From Sansalvadorimonas sp965221135 (GTDB taxonomy: Bacteria; Pseudomonadota; Gammaproteobacteria; Pseudomonadales; Endozoicomonadaceae), in the NCBI GenBank assembly GCA_965221135.1, contig CBDCRZ010000003.1, positions 248,001 through 312,000 on the forward strand: DNA of 64,000 nt, read 5' to 3'. Below are positions 24,428-32,674 of the stretch, in pieces. Position numbers and translations under genes: made by a program. The first letter of the stretch is position 1. The number at the start of each line of letters is the position of its first letter. Under the pieces are notes generated by a model. It was not told the origin of the DNA. It made no database searches and saw nothing but the letters and a program-made list of their open reading frames with translations.

Positions 24428-24467
24428 GGCAATGAGCGAAGATCAAAAAGTTCCTCGCTCATAAGGC

Positions 24468-25517
24468 TCAGTTACGAACTGGCTGACCGTTGGTCTTCAG
24501 TTGGTTGTTCCAAACATCATTCACCATGGAAACAACACTGTCCGGCATGGGGATGTAGTCCAGAGAGATGGCCTGATCGTTGCCCTTGCTGTAGCTCCAC
24601 TCGAAGAAGTCGAGGATGGTGCGGGCTTTTTCAAGGCTTGCCTGGTCCTTGTGCATCAGAATGAAAGTGGCGGCCGTCATGGGCCAGGAGTCAGCACCGG
24701 GCTGGTTGTTCAGCAGCAGTTTGAAACCGGGAGCATTGGCCCAGTCGGCATTGGCGGCGGCCGCCTGGAAAGTTTCCATAGTAGGTTGCAGGAACTTGCC
24801 TTCAGCACTGCTGAGTTGGGTGTGGGTCAGGTTGTTCTGCTTGGCAAAGGCAAACTCGACATAACCAATAGCGCCACGGGTACGGCTGACAAAGTTTGCA
24901 ACACCGGCGTTGCCGTTACCGCCAATAGTGGTAGCGGCGGCAGGCCAGGTGATGTCAGTGTTTACGCCAATGTTCTTTTCCCACTCAGGGCTGACACGGG
25001 CGAGGTAGTCGGTGAAGTTATAGGTGGTGCCGGAACCATCGGAACGGTGGACGACATAGATGGCTCGTCGGGGCAGGTCGAGACCGGGGTTGAGTTTGGC
25101 AATCGCATCATCGTTCCAGTGCTTGATCTTGCCCATATAGATGTTGGCAAGGGTGGCACCGTCCAGACGCAGTTCGCCGGGCTTGATACCGGACACATTA
25201 ATAACCGGCACAATGGAACCCATGACCATAGGGAACTGGATCAGGCCTTCCTCGTCCAGGCGTTTGGCGTCGAGTGGAGCGTCGGTCGCACCAAAGTCGA
25301 CGGTTTTGGCGGTGATCTGGCGTATGCCACCACCAGAACCAATGGCCTGATAGTTAATCTGAATGCCTGTCTCTTTGTTGTAATCTTCTGCCCAGCGGGC
25401 ATAGACAGGGTGGGGGAAGGAGGCGCCAGCGCCATTAATGGTGACTGTGCTGGCAAAAGCTGACAGGGAACTTGAAGCAAACAGAGCGGCAATAACAGCG
25501 GACTTAAACAGTTTCAC
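24468..25517 (-). CDS. pstS: Phosphate-binding periplasmic protein
   Basis: A 349-residue protein. It starts with GTG at 25517, 8 bases after GGAGAG. The signal peptide (AVIAALFASSSLSAFA) is cleaved near residue 22. The phosphate-binding motif GAGASFPHPVYARW is at the mature N-terminus, with VHRSDGSGTTYNFTDYLARV in the middle; both are diagnostic of PstS. It captures inorganic phosphate in the periplasm for PstCAB. A Pho box lies just upstream, so induction by PhoB in phosphate starvation is well supported. Confidence 0.97.
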   Translation of the reverse strand: MKLFKSAVIAALFASSSLSAFASTVTINGAGASFPHPVYARWAEDYNKETGIQINYQAIGSGGGIRQITAKTVDFGATDAPLDAKRLDEEGLIQFPMVMGSIVPVINVSGIKPGELRLDGATLANIYMGKIKHWNDDAIAKLNPGLDLPRRAIYVVHRSDGSGTTYNFTDYLARVSPEWEKNIGVNTDITWPAAATTIGGNGNAGVANFVSRTRGAIGYVEFAFAKQNNLTHTQLSSAEGKFLQPTMETFQAAAANADWANAPGFKLLLNNQPGADSWPMTAATFILMHKDQASLEKARTILDFFEWSYSKGNDQAISLDYIPMPDSVVSMVNDVWNNQLKTNGQPVRN

Positions 25518-25570
25518 TTTGGTCTCTCCAGGTGTTTTTTGCTTTTTTGGTAATCAGTGGCAGCGAACTT

Positions 25571-25588
25571 ATGAGAGTTATATGACAG
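25571..25588 (-). promoter_or_regulatory. Pho box upstream of pstS
   Basis: On the minus strand the sequence reads CTGTCATATAACTCTCAT: two 7-bp direct repeats (CTGTCAT and CTCTCAT) separated by 4 bp, one base off the PhoB consensus. It is 53 bp before the pstS start codon. Confidence 0.9.
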
Positions 25589-25792
25589 TTTTATTAAATT
25601 ATTGTTGCGGGGAATCAATAGGGGAGGGATATTTCAAAGCCTTTACTGCTTGCTGTATTTATGGGGATATTGTCTGCGGATGGTGCTGACTTTGGTGATG
25701 GCAGGCATCCTTTGCAGGAATGTCAGTGGTGCGGATGAGCTAAGTCGCATTTCACGGTATAATGCCGCTTTTGAATCTTTTGAGGATTGCTA

Positions 25793-26539
25793 ATGGCCGG
25801 TCATAGTAAATGGGCCAATATCAAGCACCGTAAGGCTGCTCAAGACGCCAAGCGTGGCAAGATTTTTACCAAGCTGATTCGTGAACTGGTGGTGGCTGCC
25901 AAGATCGGTGGCGGCAGTATTGAAGATAACCCCCGCCTGCGTGCTGCGGTTGATAAGGCACTGGGTGCCAACATGACCCGTGACACCATCAACCGTGCTG
26001 TTGCACGTGGTGCCGGTGGTGATGATGAAGCCAACATGGATGAGATCACCTACGAGGGTTACGGCCCTGGTGGTGTGGCTGTTCTGGTTGAGTGTCTGAC
26101 AGATAACCGTAACCGCACAGTATCTGAAGTGCGACATGCATTCTCCAAGCATGGTGGTAACCTGGGTACTGATGGCTCTGTTGCTTATCTGTTTGAAAAG
26201 AAAGGCCAGATCTTCTTTGAGCCAGGCGCTGATGAAGATGTGGTGATGGAAGCGGCTCTGGAAGCCGGCGCTGAGGATGTTGTCTCTAATGAAGACGGTT
26301 CTCTGGAAGTGCTGACTGAATGGACCGAGTTCATGGCGGTGAAAGACTCTCTGGAAAAAGCGAGCCTGGCTCCTGCCGGTGGAGAAGTAACCATGATTGC
26401 TTCCACTCAGGCAGAGATGGATTTGGCTGGTGCTGAGAAAGTGATGAAACTGATTGATCGTCTGGAAGATCTGGATGATGTACAGAACGTCTACAGCAAT
26501 GCTGATTTCTCTGACGAGATTATGGAACAGTTGGGTTGA
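25793..26539 (+). CDS. yebC: YebC/PmpR-family protein
   Basis: A 248-residue protein starting MAGHSKWANIKHRKAAQDAK, the invariant family N-terminus. The ATG at 25793 follows GAGG; the ATG six bases earlier is not used. The family (TACO1 in mitochondria) has been described both as transcriptional regulators and as translation factors that help ribosomes at polyproline stretches. Several neighbours encode polyproline proteins, but no specific link is shown. It normally lies between aspS and ruvC; here it is still near ruvC but separated from aspS. Confidence 0.96.
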   Translation: MAGHSKWANIKHRKAAQDAKRGKIFTKLIRELVVAAKIGGGSIEDNPRLRAAVDKALGANMTRDTINRAVARGAGGDDEANMDEITYEGYGPGGVAVLVECLTDNRNRTVSEVRHAFSKHGGNLGTDGSVAYLFEKKGQIFFEPGADEDVVMEAALEAGAEDVVSNEDGSLEVLTEWTEFMAVKDSLEKASLAPAGGEVTMIASTQAEMDLAGAEKVMKLIDRLEDLDDVQNVYSNADFSDEIMEQLG

Positions 26540-27005
26540 TTAGCCTGACGGGTTCCTGAATCTTGCGAAACCCTGCTCCTTTGGGGCAGGGCATACACTT
26601 CTTGTTTCACTTGTTCTGTTTAGCCTTTTCCGGCCTGACCCTTTTTCTTCCTTACGTTTCCCTACTATCTGCCTGTACGTTCAGCCGCCTGTGCTTTACA
26701 TCATGTTGATACCCAGCATTATAAAAAAAAGACAAAGAATAATTGCGGCAACTATGGCCAGGGTCCTTAACCAGTCCTTCATGACCCGCGTAGCCTCGTG
26801 TGTCTGGTGATATGGCCCATAGCTTAATGCTTCATGCTCAAAGCACCTGTAGTTTTTAGTTACCAGTCGACAGGGGTTTGTAAGCTGTTTTTACTCGCGC
26901 ACTTCACAGATTCCAAAATAACTGTAAAAATAAACAGTATAAGGTTTAGCGGACAGGTATGCCCAAGTTGGGGATGGTCAAGCATAGAGATGGTAAAGCG
27001 CGAGC
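26540..27005. other. Intergenic region between yebC and ruvC
   Basis: It contains an imperfect CCCTGC / GCAGGG hairpin (26571-26591) without a T-run, which may end yebC, and one short hydrophobic minus-strand frame (26696-26782). The 64-residue plus-strand frame overlapping ruvC is not convincing. The ruvC promoter should be in the right half. Confidence 0.4.
26696..26782 (-). CDS. Possible 28-residue single-helix membrane protein
   Basis: The frame reads MKDWLRTLAIVAAIILCL and ends FFIMLGINMM: a short charged start followed by one ideal ~20-residue transmembrane helix. GAGG and GCGGG lie upstream of the ATG. Its reverse orientation in the yebC-ruvC gap makes it independent of both neighbours. 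Small single-helix proteins of this type are commonly missed in annotation, but chance cannot be excluded at this length. Confidence 0.35.
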   Translation of the reverse strand: MKDWLRTLAIVAAIILCLFFIMLGINMM

Positions 27006-27530
27006 ATGGCAATTATTTTAGGAATTGACCCGGGCTCCCGGGTGACTGGCTATGGCGTGATCAACCAGAATGGCCAGACCATAGAGTATGTTGACTCCGG
27101 TTGCATACGTATCAGCCCCGGAGAAATTCCCGAGCGTCTGAAGCAGGTTTACGATGGTGTGGACCAGGTGATTGAAGCCTGGAGTCCGCAGATGGTTGGT
27201 ATCGAACAGGTGTTTATGGCCCGCAATCCGGACTCAGCTTTGAAACTGGGGCAGGCTCGTGGTGCAGCAATTGTTGCCGCGATGAACCATGGTCTGCCGG
27301 TGAGCGAATACTCTGCCCGGCAGGTGAAGCAGAGTGTGGTCGGCAAAGGTTCCGCAGATAAAGAGCAGGTTCAGCATATGGTGACCGCTATTCTGCGTTT
27401 GAGCCGTACTCCCCAGGCTGATGCGGCGGATGCCCTGGCCATTGCCCTGTGCCATGCCCATACCCGACAGGGTTTGATTGGCCTGGCCGGTACAGGTGGC
27501 AGCCGATTGGCTCGTGGACGTTTACGATAA
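27006..27530 (+). CDS. ruvC: Holliday junction endonuclease RuvC
   Basis: A 174-residue resolvase. Catalytic acidic residues are visible in ILGIDPGSRVTGYG (Asp 8), VGIEQVF (Glu) and DAADALAIALCHAH (two Asp). The DNA-binding loop region is NPDSALKLGQARGAA. It cuts Holliday junctions in concert with RuvAB, whose genes follow directly. Confidence 0.97.
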   Translation: MAIILGIDPGSRVTGYGVINQNGQTIEYVDSGCIRISPGEIPERLKQVYDGVDQVIEAWSPQMVGIEQVFMARNPDSALKLGQARGAAIVAAMNHGLPVSEYSARQVKQSVVGKGSADKEQVQHMVTAILRLSRTPQADAADALAIALCHAHTRQGLIGLAGTGGSRLARGRLR

Positions 27531-27586
27531 TGTTATTTTCTAATGGCCGCGCATCAGGCCGCGTATTGAAAGGCAAGGTGGTTTAA

Positions 27587-28207
27587 ATGATAGGACGACT
27601 GCGCGGAATTCTGGTTGAGAAGAATCCACCGGGACTGTTGCTGGAAGTGGGTGGTGTGGGTTACGAAGTTGAAGCGCCAATGACCACCTTTTACCGACTG
27701 CCCGAGCCGGGCGTTGAAGCGATACTCTATACCCACTTTGTTGTACGGGATGATGCCCAGCTGCTCTACGGCTTTGCTGATAAGAGCGAACGACATTTGT
27801 TTCGTACCCTGATTCGTGTGAACGGTGTTGGCCCGAAGCTGGCGTTGTCGATTCTCTCTGGAATGGAAGCGGAAATGTTTGCCCGCTGTGTGCACGAACA
27901 GGATGCTTCTATGCTGACCCGCATACCCGGTGTCGGTAAAAAGACGGCTGAACGTTTGATCGTTGAAATGAAAGACCGTGTGGATGAGTGGCAGGCAGCG
28001 CTGGCGCCTCTGGAAATGGCAGCCACAAGTGCGCCATCGCAAGGGCCGCGTCATGACCCCATACAGGATGCGATCAGTGCACTGGTGGCACTGGGTTATC
28101 GTCCACAGGAAGCCAGCAAAGCGATTACCACTGCACAGGATATTGCCGGTGATGATGCTGCAAGCACAGATGACCTGATTCGCCACGCCCTGAAGGCCAT
28201 GATCTAA
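27587..28207 (+). CDS. ruvA: Holliday junction helicase subunit RuvA
   Basis: A 206-residue protein starting MIGRLRGILVEKNPPGLLLE, the conserved N-terminal OB domain. Two helix-hairpin-helix motifs follow (LFRTLIRVNGVGPKLALSIL and LTRIPGVGKKTAERLIVEMK). The C-terminal domain (ISALVALGYRPQEASKAI) contacts RuvB. It sits 56 bp after ruvC and 16 bp before ruvB in one operon. Confidence 0.97.
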   Translation: MIGRLRGILVEKNPPGLLLEVGGVGYEVEAPMTTFYRLPEPGVEAILYTHFVVRDDAQLLYGFADKSERHLFRTLIRVNGVGPKLALSILSGMEAEMFARCVHEQDASMLTRIPGVGKKTAERLIVEMKDRVDEWQAALAPLEMAATSAPSQGPRHDPIQDAISALVALGYRPQEASKAITTAQDIAGDDAASTDDLIRHALKAMI

Positions 28208-28223
28208 CCCAAGGATGCCGGTA

Positions 28224-29312
28224 ATGGAACAAAAAGCCTTTCAGAGTGACAGGATTACCAGTGAGCCTCCCTCTCCAAAAGAGCCTCGCTCTTCCAAAGA
28301 GAACCTGGCTGATGATCGCCTGATTTCTTCCCAGGAAACCCCTGCAGAAGAAAGGGTTGATCGTGCGATTCGTCCGGATAAGCTGGACGATTATATCGGC
28401 CAGCCAGCGGTGCGTGAGCAGATGGATATTTTTATCCGTGCAGCCCGGATGCGTAAGGATGCTCTCGATCATACTTTGATCTTTGGCCCGCCGGGTCTGG
28501 GTAAAACCACTCTGGCGAATATTCTGGCCAATGAAATGGGCGTAAACCTTCGTTCGACTTCTGGCCCGGTATTGGAACGTGCTGGTGACCTGGCCGCTAT
28601 GCTCACCAACCTCGAGCCCCACGATATTCTGTTTATTGATGAGATACACCGCCTCAGCCCTGTAGTGGAAGAGGTGTTGTATCCGGCCATGGAAGACTAT
28701 CAGCTGGATATTATGATTGGCGAAGGTCCGGCTGCGCGTTCCATTAAGCTCGACCTGCCTCCCTTCACCCTCGTGGGTGCCACAACCCGTGCAGGTCTGC
28801 TGACCTCCCCATTACGTGACCGTTTCGGTATTGTTCAGCGGTTGGAGTTCTACAGTAACGCTGACCTCACAACTATTGTGCAGCGCTCTGCCGGCATTCT
28901 TGGTATGCAGATGTGTGTTGATGGTGCCAGTGAAGTGGCCCGTCGCTCCCGGGGTACACCACGTATTGCCAACCGTTTGTTACGCAGGGTACGGGATTAT
29001 GCCGATGTTCGTGCCAACGGCGAGGTGAGCGGTGAAATTGCTGATGCGGCATTGAATATGCTGGATGTAGACAGTCAGGGCTTTGATCATATGGACCGCC
29101 GTCTGCTGCTTGCCATGATAGAGAAGTTTGATGGTGGCCCAGTAGGCGTCGACAGTCTGGCTGCGGCTATTGGTGAGGAACGGGACACGATTGAAGATGT
29201 TCTGGAGCCTTACCTGATTCAGCAGGGCTACCTGATGCGTACTCCCCGAGGGCGTGTTGTGACCCGTCATGCTTATGAGCACTTTGGCCTGCAGGTATCG
29301 GGCTCTGAATAG
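28224..29312 (+). CDS. ruvB: Holliday junction branch-migration ATPase RuvB
   Basis: A 362-residue AAA+ motor. The ATG at 28224 has AAGGA at a good distance; the in-frame ATG at 28215 overlaps that site. The family block RPDKLDDYIGQPAVREQM, Walker A GPPGLGKTTLA, Walker B ILFIDEIHRL, sensor 1 GATTRAG and arginine-finger region LTSPLRDRFGI are all present, followed by the C-terminal winged helix (YLMRTPRGRVVT). The N-terminal ~35 residues are a charged, variable extension. Confidence 0.97.
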   Translation: MEQKAFQSDRITSEPPSPKEPRSSKENLADDRLISSQETPAEERVDRAIRPDKLDDYIGQPAVREQMDIFIRAARMRKDALDHTLIFGPPGLGKTTLANILANEMGVNLRSTSGPVLERAGDLAAMLTNLEPHDILFIDEIHRLSPVVEEVLYPAMEDYQLDIMIGEGPAARSIKLDLPPFTLVGATTRAGLLTSPLRDRFGIVQRLEFYSNADLTTIVQRSAGILGMQMCVDGASEVARRSRGTPRIANRLLRRVRDYADVRANGEVSGEIADAALNMLDVDSQGFDHMDRRLLLAMIEKFDGGPVGVDSLAAAIGEERDTIEDVLEPYLIQQGYLMRTPRGRVVTRHAYEHFGLQVSGSE

Positions 29313-29375
29313 ATAGGCCTGCATTGTGCCATTCTCCCGTTGTATTTTATTCTGGAGTTTATGCCTTCTTGATCT

Positions 29376-29402
29376 AAGCCGGGTGTCACGGTCCGGTTTT
29401 AT
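29376..29402 (+). terminator. Weak terminator after ruvB
   Basis: AAGCCGG pairs with CCGGTTT (one G-U pair) across a 10-nt loop, followed by a short T-rich tract. Confidence 0.4.
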
Positions 29403-29489
29403 TGTTCTTGCAGGATGACCGAAGACAACTTCCCTTTCAAATATGTGTGTTAAATACAGTTTGTGAAATTTTTCGAATCAGGTGCTGTT

Positions 29490-29957
29490 ATGATGAAGAA
29501 AGTCATGGTTTTTATGCTGGTTATAAGTGCGGCAGGTTTAACGGCCTGTGCGTCATCTGAGACCTCTAATGTCTATTCCCGCAAGGAAGCCCGTACTGTT
29601 CAAACTATCCAGGAAGGTCAGGTGACTGATCTGGCGCCGGTAACTATTGAAGGTACCCAGAGTGGTCTGGGTGCGATTGCGGGCGGTGCAGCTGCTGGTA
29701 TTGGTGCTGGCAGTAGTATCGGTGGTGGTAGTGGCAGCGATATAGCAGCGATTGGTGGTGCAGTATTAGGCGGCTGGCTGGGCAATAAAGCTGAGGAAAA
29801 GTTGACTCGCAAAGAGGGTGTGAATATTACTATTCGGCTAACAAATGGTGAGTTGATTTCAGTTGTACAGGAAGTTGACCCCAAGATGGTTTTTCAGGTT
29901 GGCGACGGCGTGCGTATATATAGTCAGGGTGGAACCAGTCGCGTAGAACGCCACTGA
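29490..29957 (+). CDS. SlyB/PcP-type glycine-zipper outer-membrane lipoprotein
   Basis: A 155-residue lipoprotein. The ATG at 29490 (MMKKVMVFML) is taken as start because AGGTG lies 7 bases upstream. The lipobox is LTAC. The central part has the glycine-zipper GLGAIAGGAAAGIGAGSSIG and IGGAVLGGWLGNKAEE of the 17-kDa surface antigen / SlyB group. The C-terminus ends ITIRLTNGELISVVQEVDP and VGDGVRIYSQGG, which is characteristic of the family. It is thought to support outer-membrane integrity. It lies between ruvB and the Tol operon and may be transcribed separately. Confidence 0.88.
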   Translation: MMKKVMVFMLVISAAGLTACASSETSNVYSRKEARTVQTIQEGQVTDLAPVTIEGTQSGLGAIAGGAAAGIGAGSSIGGGSGSDIAAIGGAVLGGWLGNKAEEKLTRKEGVNITIRLTNGELISVVQEVDPKMVFQVGDGVRIYSQGGTSRVERH

Positions 29958-30026
29958 TTTCAAAGGCTTTCACAGCCTGGTTTTAACAGCCGGGTTTTAA
30001 CAAACAAGTAGCAAACAGGTGGACAA

Positions 30027-30467
30027 GTGGCCGATCAAGTATTTAGCTGGCCGGTGCGTGTTTATTACGAAGATACCGACGCTGGCGGTATTGTGTATTA
30101 CGTGAACTATCTGAAGTTTATGGAGCGGGCTCGCACCGAGTATCTGCGTAGTCTCGGGTTTGACCAACAGGCCCTGATGGAGGATGGCGTATTGTTCGTA
30201 GTGCGTAACACCTCTATCGATTACCTGAGGCCCGCCCGTTTGGATGATCAGTTGACCATAACTGTAAGTCTGTCCCGTCGTGGTCGGGCTGGTTTCGATA
30301 TGATTCAGAGCATATGGCGGAACGCTGTTGATAGCTCAGTGGCTGATGGCGCCGAAGAGTTGCTGTGTGAAGGCAAGGTGGCTATTGCCTGTGTCAGTGC
30401 CAACAGTTTGCGTCCGGTAGGTTTGCCTGCCGATGTGCGTCAGGCGATGTTGCTGTCATCCCGGTAA
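30027..30467 (+). CDS. ybgC: Tol-Pal system acyl-CoA thioesterase YbgC
   Basis: A 146-residue hot-dog-fold thioesterase. It begins with GTG after AGGTGG. The active-site motif YYEDTDAGGIVYYVNYLKFM contains the catalytic Asp, and ERARTEYLRSLG follows. It hydrolyses acyl-CoA or acyl-ACP and, in E. coli, interacts with acyl carrier protein. It is the usual first gene of the tol cluster. Confidence 0.95.
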   Translation: MADQVFSWPVRVYYEDTDAGGIVYYVNYLKFMERARTEYLRSLGFDQQALMEDGVLFVVRNTSIDYLRPARLDDQLTITVSLSRRGRAGFDMIQSIWRNAVDSSVADGAEELLCEGKVAIACVSANSLRPVGLPADVRQAMLLSSR

Positions 30468-30547
30468 TACAGAATACGACGGAAAGCTCCCATAAGGCTT
30501 TATATTGGGAACCTGTTATTTACGCAAAATTTTAAAAGGTAGGCAGA

Positions 30548-31267
30548 GTGACTGACGGTACTTCAATGTGGGCCCTGATTTTTAACGCCAGTTGGGTGGT
30601 TCAGCTGGTGCTGGTGATGCTGTTAGGCGCATCGGTGGCCTCCTGGGTATTTATTGTCCAGCGCGCTATTGTGTTGCGGAATGCTCTGCAGTCGTCAGCA
30701 GCGTTCGAAGACCGCTTTTGGTCAGGGATGGATCTCGGCGCTCTTTATCGGGAAGTTCACGGTGACAGTGATCCCAATGGCGGCAGCGAACGCATATTTA
30801 TGGCGGGTTTTCGTGAGTTTACCCGTCTGCGTGGTCAGGGTGTTGATGCCGACGCCATGATGGACGGTGTGCAGCGCGCCATGCGTGTCGCGGTTACCCG
30901 TGAGCAGGAATACCTGGAAGCGCATCTGCCGTTTCTGGCAACGGTCGGCTCAACCGGTCCTTATGTAGGTTTGTTCGGTACTGTTGTTGGTGTTATGAAC
31001 TCTTTCCGTGGTCTGGCGAATGTCCAGCAGACAACGCTGGCCGCGGTGGCTCCCGGTATTGCTGAAGCCTTGGTGACCACTGCGGTTGGCCTGGTTGCAG
31101 CCATTCCGGCGGTAGTGGCTTACAACCGTTTCAATGCCCGTGTTGAACACCTTCTCACCGGTTATGAAACCTTTGCTGAAGAGTTTTCCAGCATTCTGCA
31201 CCGCCAGGTTCACAGTAAATCAGCGGCAGCATCTTCAAAGGGTGCAGCCCAAAACGGGGAGAAATAA
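30548..31267 (+). CDS. tolQ: Tol-Pal system inner-membrane protein TolQ
   Basis: A 239-residue protein of the MotA/TolQ/ExbB proton-channel family. The GTG start follows AAGG. Three transmembrane helices are visible (LVLVMLLGASVASWVFIVQR, then VGSTGPYVGLFGTVVGVMNS and ALVTTAVGLVAAIPAVVAYN), with the family GLFGTVxG motif. It forms the force-generating complex with TolR and TolA. Confidence 0.96.
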   Translation: MTDGTSMWALIFNASWVVQLVLVMLLGASVASWVFIVQRAIVLRNALQSSAAFEDRFWSGMDLGALYREVHGDSDPNGGSERIFMAGFREFTRLRGQGVDADAMMDGVQRAMRVAVTREQEYLEAHLPFLATVGSTGPYVGLFGTVVGVMNSFRGLANVQQTTLAAVAPGIAEALVTTAVGLVAAIPAVVAYNRFNARVEHLLTGYETFAEEFSSILHRQVHSKSAAASSKGAAQNGEK

Positions 31268-31269
31268 TC

Positions 31270-31701
31270 GTGGCCCGTGATAAGGGACGCCGTAAGCCTA
31301 TGTCGGAGATCAACATGGTGCCGTTTATCGACATCATGATGGTTATGCTGGTGGCGTTTATGGTCTCCTCGCCCATGTTTACCCAGGGTGTGCATGTTGA
31401 TCTGCCGAAAACCGACAGTGAACCGGTGCAAATCCCCAAGGGGGAAGAGCCTCTTATTGTTTCCATCAAGCCGGACGGTACCTATTACCTGAGCCTGGAA
31501 TCCACTGGTGATGAAGCACTTGAACTTGATGACCTGACCGATAAGGTAGCCCGCATCAAACAGGCCAGGCCTTCGACTCTGGTGCTGGTGAAAGGTGACA
31601 AGGAAGCCCGTTATGGCAGTGTGGTCGAGGCTATGGCTGCTTTACAGCAGTCCGGTGTCAGTGATGTGGGTTTGATCACTGAACCCGGGGAGTTGAACTG
31701 A
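31270..31701 (+). CDS. tolR: Tol-Pal system protein TolR
   Basis: A 143-residue ExbD/TolR family protein. The GTG start lies 2 bp after the tolQ stop. A single N-terminal helix carries the essential Asp in INMVPFIDIMMVMLVAFMV, and the periplasmic domain follows (VLVKGDKEARYGSVVEAMAA). It couples proton flow through TolQ to TolA movement. Confidence 0.96.
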   Translation: MARDKGRRKPMSEINMVPFIDIMMVMLVAFMVSSPMFTQGVHVDLPKTDSEPVQIPKGEEPLIVSIKPDGTYYLSLESTGDEALELDDLTDKVARIKQARPSTLVLVKGDKEARYGSVVEAMAALQQSGVSDVGLITEPGELN

Positions 31702-31703
31702 GG

Positions 31704-32663
31704 GTGAAGAAAAAGTTGTCCAGGGATTCTTCTCAAGGAAAGCGCTTAAGCCAGTTTCTCGCACTTGGTCGTTTGGTGTTGCAGTCGATTGCCAGAAGTG
31801 TTGATAAGGGTGCTCGCTGTGTTCGTAAACTGAATGCCCGGGTGATGGATGATCTGCCCAGCGATAGCTGGGTTTTGCCGGTTACGCTATCAACGGTGTT
31901 TCACCTGTTGCTGGTTGTGGGATTGTTCCTGATTATTCCTTCCAGCAGCCCGGACCGTCAGGTTAACCCCACCCCAAGCTTTGTGACGGCGCGAGTGGTG
32001 ACTCTTGAATCTCAGGTAAAGGCTAAACCTAAACCAGAGCCTGTGCCCAAACGAACAGTACGTCGACCACCGCCTAAAAAAGAAGTGAAAAAGACGCCTG
32101 TAAAAAAAGCTGCGCCGAAACCCAAAGTGGATAAGAAAGCGATTGCCCTAAAACGCAAAAAGGAAGCCGAGCACAAAGCTGCAGAGCAACGTCGTGTAGA
32201 AGAGCGTAAGCGTCAGCAGGAACTCGAAAAACAACGTGAAAATGAGCGGTTGCAAAAGCTTCAGGAGCAAGAGATGCTGGCGGCTTTGGAGCAGGAACGT
32301 GAGTTGCAACGTCAGCAAAAACAGCTACAAGAACAGCAGGCTGCTCAGGCTCGCGCTGACAGTCAGACCATTGCCAGTTACGAACAGCTGATTGCCAGTC
32401 TGGTTTCAGCTCAGTGGACACGTCCCGCAACCGCCAGAAAGGGAATGAAAACCACTCTGCGTATTCGCCTGACTCCAACAGGGGAGGTGATAAGCATTGC
32501 AACCCTTTCCAGCAGTGGTGACGCAGCGTTTGACCGGTCAGCGATTCAGGCCATTCAAAGGGCAGCACCAATACGAGAATTGCAGGGGATGGAGAGTCGA
32601 CTGTTTGAGTCGACTTTCCGGGAATTGAATTTTGTGTTTGATCCTAAGGATCTGTTTGATTGA
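31704..32663 (+). CDS. tolA: Tol-Pal system protein TolA
   Basis: A 319-residue protein. The GTG start lies 2 bp after tolR. A cytoplasmic N-terminus of about 55 residues, longer than in E. coli, precedes one membrane helix (LPVTLSTVFHLLLVVGLFLI). A Pro/Lys segment and a long charged helix (KKEAEHKAAEQRRVEERKRQ onward) span the periplasm. The C-terminal domain (LRIRLTPTGEVISIATLSSS, AFDRSAIQAIQRAAPI) binds Pal and TolB. It transmits energy to the outer membrane during constriction. Confidence 0.95.
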   Translation: MKKKLSRDSSQGKRLSQFLALGRLVLQSIARSVDKGARCVRKLNARVMDDLPSDSWVLPVTLSTVFHLLLVVGLFLIIPSSSPDRQVNPTPSFVTARVVTLESQVKAKPKPEPVPKRTVRRPPPKKEVKKTPVKKAAPKPKVDKKAIALKRKKEAEHKAAEQRRVEERKRQQELEKQRENERLQKLQEQEMLAALEQERELQRQQKQLQEQQAAQARADSQTIASYEQLIASLVSAQWTRPATARKGMKTTLRIRLTPTGEVISIATLSSSGDAAFDRSAIQAIQRAAPIRELQGMESRLFESTFRELNFVFDPKDLFD

Positions 32664-32674
32664 GGGATACAACT

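Noticed and set aside
24501..25463. 320-codon open frame antisense to pstS
   Set aside because: Shadow of pstS; Gly/Val-rich artefact with no motif.
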